Assembly: GCA_035048485.1 (NCBI GenBank)
Contig: CM068592.1
Span: forward strand, 39,322,045 to 39,386,044
Direction: 5' to 3'
DNA: 64,000 bases
From: Pteria penguin
Lineage: Eukaryota; Mollusca; Bivalvia; Pterioida; Pteriidae
A program made the translations under genes and the position numbers. Below, in pieces: positions 23,501-35,500 of the stretch. The notes below the pieces were generated by a model. It worked only from the letters and a program-made list of their open reading frames with translations. It made no database searches and was not told the origin of the DNA. The first letter of the stretch is position 1. Every line of letters starts with the position of its first letter.

Positions 23501-26500
23501 TTCATCCATATTTGATGATTTTCGTTTTATATAGTTCATTAAGAGATAGGCATAAGAATAAATTGATAAACATAAAACTCTGTGAATTCAGAGGTGATGC
23601 AGAGGCTCCATAATGTGTGTGTGTGTGTGTGTGGGGGGGGGGGGGTTCTTTTTTACTTCATTGGTGTCTTGTTAAATTAACTGTCTAGAACCTCAACTGA
23701 CGACTTGGAATGAATATAATAATTCAAATTACTTCAGTCAGAAATAAAACGTTAAAATGGAAGTCAAAGCACTGAAAGTAACACATATTTAGCAAGCATT
23801 GAATGTGAGGCTTGTGTAAGAATAAACATCTCCTTATTGCGCGATACAACCGTCAAGTATGCGTATGAAGCAAATAACATGATTACATCTGTAAAATAGG
23901 AGAAATAAATCAAAAGTGACTGTACTTGTATACGTCATCAAATAACGCAGTCCCCGGATGCTGGGAAATATCTGAATGTCAACATCGCCACAAGAAGCGA
24001 AGGAAGTAAAGTTGGTGTGTATCGAACACAGACTCTGCCTCGGAAAACCATATCCGCTACACGGACGACGGGTCCGGAGTCGAATGTCTCCGTCACATTC
24101 CGGACTACTAGAGATTTTCTCTATATCGTGAATGGTGATGGTGATAAAATGATGATCAGGAACGAGAACTCTGATCGAACATAAGTCATGTCCCATGGAT
24201 GGGTATCCATTATTACGTATAATCCCCGTAAGAGAATCCAAACTGATTTGGGAACTTTCACATTGTGTAGACGAGTCTGTAATAAAAAAGCAACATCAAT
24301 TTTACCATTCGGAATTCCTCACTCTTTACTGACATGAAAGAAAAGGGCCAGTTAGTTCCGAATGATTCATAATCATGACATCAACATATATTCTGCAAGA
24401 AACATTTATGCCGGATACTTCTTAAAAATGAAGTTTATTGCATGAGCATAACTTAGAATTTCGACTTCTGTAAATGCTTAATAAACTTGTCAAGAAAATT
24501 AAGAAAAAAATGCCACGACGGAAATGTGACACTCTAATTAAATTGGTTAAACTACCAAACATTCGAGAAAGCCAAAAACACGAAACATGATGTGACAAGA
24601 ATGCAAAAATATACAAGCTTAGCTAATATCGCATTATCTTCATTGCATCACCCTTTCACATTATCGCTGATTTTAATTTCTTATTATTTATACATAACTT
24701 AAACACTCGTTTGTTGAACGTAATTTTTACCATTGAGACAGAAGTATACGACTTTAAGCACTGGTGTACTCAGGCAAAAATTAGTGACGTCACACGATGT
24801 CTTGCCCATGCACATTCTCCGGAGATTCAGGAACGATAATGCATCTGCCTCCTTGTTGTGATTCCCCGTCACGCTCTGTATGAGTAGCGTCCCTTGTTCA
24901 CATCGGAGGGAATGAATTTTGATTCTTCCTCGAGTGCATATGGTTCCACTGCATTCGACGCCACTGTCACCTAGGATAAGATAAAGCCACATGTTTATTT
25001 TATACGAGTTGGGTCAACTTTTCTGTTTATTATGTGTACTGAGTTAGTGGATGAGGTATATAGTACATGGAGTATCTATATTCAGAAAGTTCATACTCCA
25101 TGTGTAAGTGTTAGCTTATTGTCGCATAATGTGAGATAAACGCGTGAAAAAAAGCTATTCTAGAATGTTGTAAGGGTCATTAGCCAATGACAATGCACTA
25201 TATGGAGCCTTTGATAATACCGAAAAGTAACAAGGCTCAAATCGTGCATATATGTAGAAAATTACTTTACTACTATAGTGACAACGGGCACCTGTTGTAT
25301 GGTATAAACGGTATAAATAACATGCATCCACAGCATATTGAAGGTTGTGATACAAGCTTTTATTCTGGACAGTTTCAGATCACAACTAAAAAAAGTAGAC
25401 GTTGGTACTATTAATCAATTCACCTATCAGATTAAGGTGGGTATGGAACAAACATCGCTAAATACTAGTAAACTGATGTATCTACTACTTCATTCGAAGG
25501 AAAAATATCAAGGCCCAAGGAAACTTGAGATTAACTTCTTTCATTTCATGCTATTCTTTTTTACTTTTTTACAACGAAAATGTTTGGCATGAAATAGTAA
25601 CGTTATAACAAACATTCTGATTTGTTGTCTGACTGGGGCACCCTAATAGAGCTAGGTCCATCATTGTACATGACGGATGACCGATATGACCGACATAAGT
25701 CGGAACGGTTCTTTGATTTTTTATTTTCTTTCCTTCTTGTTAAGTTGCCTTGGGTAGGATCTTCTATCTATTTTTCTTTTCTTTTTTTATTTTATTTTTA
25801 TTATTATTATTATTTTTTATTATTTTTTTTTTTTGAGGGGGTGGGGGTGGTACTTCTCTCATTTTATACTTCACAATTCACTGATAGATATAGCATCAAA
25901 AATCTTATGGTCGTTTTCAACTTTTTCGTATCTCTAATTTCAGAAAACAAAGCAGATCCCTAAAACGTCGCACTGAAAAAAGATTAGATAATGTATACCA
26001 AATTTTAAGCCGTCTTATCATAAATTGGCAGTATGGGCTGCACGATTCTCTCTAGATCTATCACTGTCACCACAAACTGCTACAAAATCTGGTGCCCCAT
26101 CAACTGGCCTACCAAACTGGCTACCAACACCCCCATTTTTTCCGATGATGATGATGATGATGTTCAAACGAAAACCCTTTCCCCAAATTTGGAAATGGTA
26201 TACACAAGATACTAAATAGTAACAAAAGAAAAGTGTGAAAAGTGAATTTCGATAGAAAATATTACAATTGCACAACAAAATGTCAGCATCAAAGACTATT
26301 GTTTATTCCTCGATCATGAACATTTACGTCATACACCGCTGAAACCATGTACAGATAATAATAGCTGTGTACATTTGTATTTCATGCGACCATAGAATGG
26401 TCATATCGTAATTGTTTACACAATATCCAATTGGCTCACGGCTTTTTGACATACGAAGAGGCATTTTATTCCGTTAACAAAGTGTCGCCCCTTTCAATGA

Positions 26501-29500
26501 TGTGGAGTGTTTGTATGAAGTGATAACAGCCTCGCCTTGGTGTTAATTCTGAGATCAATAGTAATAGATCACATTTCTAATTGTATATCTGGCGACATAA
26601 TATCGTGGTTTCTATAAATATGAGGATATATGATATGGCATACAGTAAAACATGGATTGGTAAAGCATATACCGTAAAAACGGGTTTCTGTTATGGACAA
26701 AGTATCAAACATGACATAGTATTATGGACATACAGTAAAGTGTAAAGGATAGCATCGTATTATGGACATACAGTAAAGTGTAAAAGATGGCATGGTATTA
26801 TGGGCATACAGTAAAGTGTAAAAGATGGCATGGTATTATGGGCATACAGTAAAGTGTAAAAGATGGCATGGTATTATGGGCATACAGTAAAGTGTGAAAG
26901 ATGGTATTGTATTATGGTCATACAGTAAAGTGTAAAAGATGGCATGGTATTAAGGGCATACAGTTAAGTGTAAAAGACGGCATGGTACTATGGGCATATA
27001 GTAAAGTGTAAAAGGTGGCATGATATTATGGGCATACAGCAAAGTGTAAAAAATGGCATGATATTATGGGCATACAGCAAAGTGTAAAAAATGGCATGAT
27101 ATTATGGGCATACAGTAAAGTGTAAAAAATGGCATGATATTATGGGCGTACAGAAAAGTGTAAAAAATGGCATGATATCATGGGCGTACAGTAAAGTGTA
27201 AAAAATGGCATGATATTATGGGCATACAGCAAAGTGTAAAAGATGGCATGATATTATGGGCATACAGTAAAGTGTAAAAGATGGCCTGATATTATGGGCA
27301 TACAGTAAAGTGTAAAAGATGGCATGATATTATAGGCATACAGTAAAGTGTAACTACCTTTATTGGTATTTCTAGTTTTATAATAGCTTTTACAATACGA
27401 AACAGGGTTGGGCTTCCTCTCGGTGAAAATGAAAAAAAAAATACCAAAACACTAGTTGGATGCCATCCCGACAAAAAGTTTTAAAACGAGCCATAACTCT
27501 TCCGCATTAATAAATTTCGATGAATCAGTTCTATTCCAATCATACTACATGTATATGTACCACCATACCACAGAATCATCGTTCCCCAAACCACGTGATC
27601 ATCATTCCACCATACCATGGTATCAAAACGTAATCAACGTTCCACCATACCATAGTGTCATCGTTCCACCATATCACAGGATCAACGTTCCACCATACCA
27701 CGGTATCACCATTCCACCATACCACGGTATCACCATTCCACCATACCACGGTATCACCATTCCACCATACCACGGTACCACCATTCCATCATACCACGGT
27801 ATCAACGTTCCGCCATACCACGATATCATCGTATCACCGTACCACGGTATTATCGTTCCCCCATACCATGGTGTCACATTACCATAATATTACCTCTATG
27901 TCACGTATTACACTAATTGTTTGGGATAATAAGGTGTACATTATCAATTATGAGTATTTGTTAAATAAACCTGCGTGTGTCAGACTGTCTAGATTAGAAT
28001 GCAAAACAGTAAATCATCTATTTTTAAATCATTTCCTTTTTATTTTTCGTAAAATATGAAAATACATAGTTCTCAATCTTACACAAGAGGCCCAGGTGGG
28101 CATATGTCGGTCACCTTAGCACAATTTCTTCTTTCACAGACAACTGTTTGCTTGAGGAAATTCGTTGATATACATATTCTTTCGCTTATTTTTCATTTAT
28201 TTTTTTCGGCAATTATCAAAAGACTGTTGACTTGCTGTTCTACATAAATCAAGACAATAATACAAAAATGTATGAAAAAGATAAGGTTCTTATTCTCATT
28301 TCCATACATATTTTTGTCTTAAATAATATTTTATATCTTTTTTGTTTTATAGTGTTTGGTTTATTTGCCCTTTTTTTGCCTTTGAAAATTATCACAAACC
28401 CAGAACACAAAATTCTCACATGACATTTTTAAATAACCCTTGACATAGATATTTTCAAATAAATATTATCAGAAACATGCTTTATTTCTCTCTATGGAGT
28501 AAATCAATCACATGATCCAAAAATGTGTTTAAAAAAGTCAAAGAAGGCGTCAAAATAACGCTAATATCTGACATGTAGAAAGCAACCACACAGACATTTC
28601 TCAAGACATCCATCTGGAGTATTTTGATGCATTTCATTTTATCAATATAACCAGTGCCACAGAGAATGTTTTCAGTACAAGGTACTCTTTTGTGCCTACG
28701 TAACCAGTCCCAGAGAGAAGGTTTTCAATAGAAGGTACTCTTTTGTGCCTATGTAACCAGTACCAGAGAGAAGGTTTTCAATAGAAGGCACTTTTTGTGC
28801 CTATGTAACCAGTACCAGAGAGAAGGTTTTCAATACAAGGCACTCTTTTGTGCCTATGTAACCAGCACCAGAGAGAAGGTTTTCAATAGAAGGTACTCTT
28901 TTGTGCCTATGTAACCAGTACCAGAGAGAAAGTTTTCAATACAAGGCACTCTTTTGTGCCTATGTAACAAGTACCAGAGAGAAGGTTTTCAATAGAAGGT
29001 ACTCTTTTGTGCCTATGTAACCAGTATCAGAGAGAAGATTTTCAATACAAGGTACTCTTTTGTGCCTATGTAACAAGTACCAGAGAGAAGGTTTTCAATA
29101 GAAGTACTCTTTTGTGCCTATGTAACCAGTCCCAGAGAGAAGGTTTTCAATAGAAGGCACTCTTTTGTGCCTATGTAACCAGTACCAGAGAGAAGGTTTT
29201 CAATGGAAGACACTCTTTTGTGCCTATGTAATCAGTACCAGAGAGAAGGTTTTCAACAGAAGGCACTCTTTTGTGCCTATGTAACCAGTCCCAGAGAGAA
29301 GGTTTTCAATAGAAGGCACTCTTTTGTGCCTATGTAACCAGTACCAGAGAGAAGGTTTCAATAAAAGGTACTCTTTTGTGCTTATGTAACCAGTCCCAGA
29401 GAGAAGGTTTTCAATAGAAGGCACTCTTTTGTGCCTATGTAACCAGTACCAGAGAGAAGGCTTTTAATAGAAAGTACTCTTTTGTGCCTATGTAACCAGT

Positions 29501-32500
29501 ACCAGAGAGAAGATTTTCAATAGAAGGCACTCTTTTGTGCCTATGTAACCAGTACCAGAGAGAAGGTTTCAATAAAAGGTACTCTTTTGTGCTTATGTAA
29601 CCAGTACCAGAGAGAAGGCTTTCAATAGAAGGCACTCTTTTGTGCCTATGTAACCAGTACCAGAGAAGGTTTTCAATAGAAGGCACTCTTTTGTGCCTAT
29701 CTAACCAGTACCACAGAGAAGGTTTTCAATAGAAGGCACTCTTTTGTGCCTATGTAACCAGTACCAGAGAAGGTTTTCAACAGAAGGTACTCTTTTGTGC
29801 CTATGTAACCAGTACCAGAGAGAAGGTTTTCAATAGAAGACACTCTTTTGTGCCTATGTAACCAGTACCACAGAGAAGGTTTTCAATAGAAGGCACTCTT
29901 TTGTGCCTATGTAACCAGTACCAGAGAAGGTTTTCAACAGAAGGTACTCTTTTGTGCCTATGCAACCAGTCCCAGAGAGAAGGTTTTCAATAGAAGACAC
30001 TCTTTTGTGCCTATGTAACCAGTACCAGAGAGAAGGTTTTCAATAGAAGGCACTCTTTTGTGCCTATGTAACCAGTCCCAGAGAGAAGGTTTTCAATAGA
30101 AGGCACTCTTTTGTGCCTGTGTGACCAGTACCAGAGAGAAGGTTTTCAACAGAAGGTACTCTTTTGTGCCTATGTAACCAGTACCAGAGAAGGTTTTCAA
30201 TAGAAGGTACTAGTAGATGTAAATTGGGGGGGGGTCTACCACTCACTGCTCCTCAGGAGCCTCACTGCTCCTCAGGAGCCTCACTGCTCCTCAGGAGCCT
30301 CACTACCACTCACTGCTCCTCAGGAGCCTCACTGCTCCTCAGGACCCTCACTACCACTCACTGCTCCTCAGGAGCCTCACTGCTCCTCAGGAGCCTCACT
30401 ACCACTCACTGCTCCTCACTACCACTCTCTGCTATCACTCTCTGCTACTCCCGATCCACACATTCCAATCTTGATTACGTTTTGCTATAAATGAATAAAT
30501 GTCATTTTTTGTATTCATTCGACACCTATATAAATCGGCGTTTCGTTTAATCATGATTTATATGTTATTGATAATTTTAAGTCCTTTTGCAGATATAATA
30601 CAGACAACACACACTCCCTTACATGCATCCTCCGAAGTATATTGCACACATTACTTGTGTTTTTTTTTTTTTCTTCAAACTTTAAAGTGAGCACATGACT
30701 ATTGTTTGTATAATCACATGGGCTTTGTAATACAGTTTTCAAATCTCTCTTAGCTTTATTTGACGCTGAAACTATGTGATATTTTAAACTTTACATATGA
30801 TTAATGCTGGACTGTATCTTCCTTCCTCCCGAAACAATGGCCTCATCGCTCGTGCGATGGAAAAACAATGGTGACTTCGGAATTCCTCGCAGGAAACATC
30901 GTACGTTAGACTCTGTTTACGCTAAGGTTCGGTGTTTCCTGTTCTTTCTTATATACCATATCCGTCTACGAATATGACCAGATAAAGACACAAGTCCTGT
31001 TAAAACCTACGTTTTGCTATACGCATAGCTTCTCACATTTCAATCTTGATTACTTTTTGCTACCCTCTTTAAAGAGGTCGTTTTGCAATCTACCATTTCC
31101 ACAACTTTAATTAATTCAAAGCTTTCATGTCTAAACAGGGTAGTTTTGGTACAAAGTACTTTTTCATGTCTGAACAGGATGCCTTCAGGACAATACAAGA
31201 CAGTTTCTTAACATAAATGAAACTTCTTACTGCCAATTTTAACAATTTATTTTCACAATTTATTTTCATCATTTTTTGATGTTTATAATCATATAAATAA
31301 AAATATATCAATCATACAAAATATTAAGAAATCATTGCACACTACTTGTGTGTATAAAAAATCATTGCATACAACTTGTGTATATAAAATGGATAATAAC
31401 ATACCTATATTCATTATCATGGAAAATAAAGAAATATATATCTGTATCACATAAATAAAACAGAGACAGTAAATACATATAAAATCAATGCACACTTCTT
31501 GTGTATAAATATAAAACAAATCAACGAAAGGACTACAATAAGTATGCTTGAAAGGAGGGGGTATTACCTGTGTTGATAAAATAATAAACGTGTGGTGGGA
31601 TTTTTAGTAACTGCCGCGATATAATAGAATTTATATACATGTATTTTTCATTACAACAGATGTTCACTATAAAATTATTATTTATGAGTATTATAGTCAA
31701 GACTAAGATGTTTGATATATTCCATGTGTAATAGGGAATCGATTCTGATTCAGTGTGAACTACATCACAATTGCACTAATATATTGTATATTATATTGAG
31801 GTCATGTAATGAAACATTTTGATAGTTTCGCTCTGGTAAAATACTCTGTTTACGACACACCTTTTGGTCTATGACCTATCATATATAGTGCTATTTGAAC
31901 TACTCTGATCGCGCACGTTAATCAATTCCACCATGAGGAAACCATATCTGTTATAAAAAGTGGCGTGGTGGGTATATGAAAGTATGGTTAAAATTTTGAA
32001 GTCCACGTCAGGCCTATTTGACGGATCTTAACCCCGAACACAATTTTTGATAACCCATTTTTATAGATTGTTGAAATGCAATTAGTTTCCCCATTTATGT
32101 ACTGGTTCTGAAGGAGAAGATGTTTGAAGAAGGGTACCGTTTTTAGCACTTTTGGCCCCGCCCTGGATCCACCCCTGAGGGAATCTGGATCCCGAACACA
32201 ATTTTAGTAGGGGACCTTGAGTACATCATTTACACAAAGTTTAATCCAAATCTGCAATGTAGTTCATAAAAAAAAACTATGGAATTCAGAATTGGTGACA
32301 AATACACCTATATGAAACGTAATGATGAACCTTCTTTATATACAACATAGACATAAATGCATAAAACCATGCATCGTAAAAGTGACACAAATATGACAAT
32401 TTCAGTTTTAACTTCTCATACAATGTTTCAAGCACATTGCACTTTTCAAACACATTTACACAATGTGCAATACACATTTCAAGCACATTGCACATTTTTG

Positions 32501-35500
32501 CACATTTACACAATGTGCAATACACATTTCAAGCACCTTGCACATTTTTGCACATTTACACAATGTGCGATACACATTTCAAGAACATTGCACAGTTTTG
32601 CATAATTATTTATACAATGTTCGATACACGCTTCATGCACATTAATGATGTGTTGCAAATTTTAGTTTTTTTGTTTTTTAAATCTATACCGACAACATTG
32701 ACTTTGTTCTCTTTACGACCCTGAACTTGATCAAAGTCCATCGACTATGTACTGACGACCTTGATCTTGATTTTGTACTGACAACCTTGAACTGGATTTG
32801 AGAAATAGAAGATAAATGACGAGTTGAATGACGAAAATTTTATTGTTCTGCAAATACAGTTTGAAGAACAAGGATTAAAACCGTTCCTTTGTTCTTCACT
32901 TACAATGCATATGTACATAATCAATCAGACAAAGGTACATGATATATCATATCTGTCTCACTACTTTGTTTAAACTTTGCCATACGGCTCGGAGCGATGT
33001 CTCCATCGTCCAAGTTTCGTCATTTCGGATACTCGACAGATATTAAAAATACATAGTGACTCAAAGCTACAATGAACAATTGAATGCATACAATCACGAG
33101 TAAGAAAAAAAAAATCAAAACACAGTTCAAAGCTGGATACACGTGATTCTGTGCTTCTCTGGGATTACCTTCTCTCGATTTATTGGTACATGATACAAGC
33201 GATGCCCTCTTTCCTCTATGTCTTGGACAGGATCGCTAAGTGATACAACATGAACCATTGCATCATGTCGGATCTGGTTACCTTTCGACATCTGTGGTAT
33301 AGGTAAGAGATGCAGTAATGTCTGCATACAGGCGAATACCTGTGAACTTTGATAAGGCATTTGGGTGGCATCACTCACCAACATTATTCAAACTTGCAGA
33401 TAATATAGCAGTGCAAAAATGTACTCACAACTCGTTCAGGACAATAATTCACATTGTATTCAACACGTTTTGAATTATCAATTTTCATATATCATATTTA
33501 TATGGGTATCTACATCGGTAAAAGAATTCACATCTGCGACTGTAAGTACAGTTTTTACATCTTAAAATTTCCGGTTCTTTTTATTACAAGATGTAGAAAT
33601 TCAATTCTCACATATATGACATTCATATGGTCCTGTTGTTTTATACAAATCAATTGTTTTCACATTCCAGGCATTTCTTATTTTGTTCAATACGCTTTCT
33701 TAAGTCTTTGAAAATTCTGGACTTCTTGATTTGCTGTCCAAATGAATATTTCCTTAATCTGAATACAAGTCTTTCACAACTAGCTCTATGTAATACTTGA
33801 GCCATGGTATTATACCATTTCCCAAGAATACCCTTTCGATGCCAAATCAAACGATTGACAATATGGTAGAACTTACTCTTTAAAACTATTTTACGATTTT
33901 CTGTGAATTTTTCAAGAGAAACATAACGACCATTTTCACGCTTTTCAAAAACTGAATTTATAAACGTGTATCTTCTTATATCCTTCCTTGCAATGTATGG
34001 TACAACCGTCAAATAAATGAATCTTCATTCCTTTATAAGTTTGGTATTTTCATTTTATATCTTATTACTCAGTCCCAACATTTAAATGCAGATACATCCA
34101 GAAACTTTTTTGTTTTGATCCTGTCTGTTTCAGGTGTACGCAACAAAGTAAGTGAATTCCAAATCTATCAAATGTTTTAAAAGCCGTATATGTGACGTGT
34201 TATTCTGAAACTTTGTTAGAACATTAATTGTTTATTAGTTATTGATGCAATGTTTGTGTGTATAAAACTTGATAAAGATGATATTAATAGATAACAGCAT
34301 GAAGGCTGTAATAATATAGTTTTTATTCATTTCTATCTTATTCATAGACTTTCAAACGAGCGAATGTTCTTAAAAGAATAATAAAAAGATCATGTGATGA
34401 AATCAGTAAATAAACATATATCAAATCCGTGTATGATTTGCCATCTTATGTCACTTTAGTGTTTCTTAACATGGGAGGGTGGCAGAAAAGATGAAGATAT
34501 CGCATCAGAAAACCAAATTAAAAGAAAGTCCATCATTTTTGACATCATTTGTTGACATCATTCTCAACTTGAGGTTCTCTATACTCTTCAAGTTTTTTAT
34601 CTATCAAATATTTTCTTTTTTTCACTGCATAGTGAAGCGATTCATCATATCCATAATCCTCTTCATCACGCAATCGTTTAGCTGTTTCCATGATGCGTTT
34701 ATGAGTTGGGTCTTTTCGCAAAAAATTCATTTGCGCTAAAAATGTAAGATAATATTTTCGAAGTCTAGCGCTATAGAGTGCTTTTAGTTTAGTATAAACT
34801 GACTTTTCTAAATTGCGAACTGATTTGTTTTCCTTCTTTGCTGATAAACGATAAAATGATTTGTCAAATTTAGGTTGTAAATGTCTGTACACTGTGTCTA
34901 CAGCTTGGTCCCAAAAATCATCATCACTGTCATTATTGTCACCATCCTCCTCATCATCATCACCTTCATCGTCCTCCTCATCATCATCACCTTCATCATC
35001 ATCACCTTCATACTCATTATCGTCTCCGTCATTTTTATTTCCTTCAATCTCACTGTCATCTTCACTTCTATCACTACTTGATTGATTTTCCGTTTCAGTG
35101 TCCACTTCATCTTCAGAATCTAAACTTTCACTTGCTGATTCATTTTCACTACTGTTTTCATCCATATTCGTGTTAGAAAACTTATATCTGTATCGATAAC
35201 TCATCTTAGGATCTTTTCTACAAACAAATGTTTGTGTGTGTCTTTTTAAAGTATATGGTCTAGCAAATTTACGTGAGCACCACTTACACCGAAGTGCTTC
35301 CATCAACAGTATCTTGGTAAATGATAAAAAAAATTTAAAAATCACTCTTTTCTTTCAAAAATTCACTCTTTCCTTTCACATATTCACTCTTTTCTTTCAA
35401 AAAAAAATAATAATAAAATAAACTAATAAATAAAAATGAAATGGAATGTGCTTGAAAAAAGCAAAGTGTATCGCACATTGTGTAAATGTGCTTGAAAGGT

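Larger units (their letters stand above)
30212..32640. repeat. Left terminal inverted repeat of the 7.8-kb element
   Basis: Matches 35455-38011 on the opposite strand almost base for base. Translations of 30551-30742, 31111-31311, 31289-31519 and 32286-32525 are identical to those of the mirror positions. Visible differences: the G run near the tip is 9 against 8 bases, and the inner 50-bp repeat has fewer copies here. No gene recognised in the arm. Confidence 0.9.

Noticed and set aside
23834..23925. Continuation of the CUB frame below 23926 to a stop
   Set aside because: A donor in phase 1 lies at 23926/23925 and the next exon joins in frame. The extra residues are intronic.
27456..28059. 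Pro/His/Tyr-rich frames (YHGITIPP type) resembling a shell-matrix repeat protein
   Set aside because: Pure 24-bp minisatellite; frames are open on both strands and there is no signal peptide or splice support.
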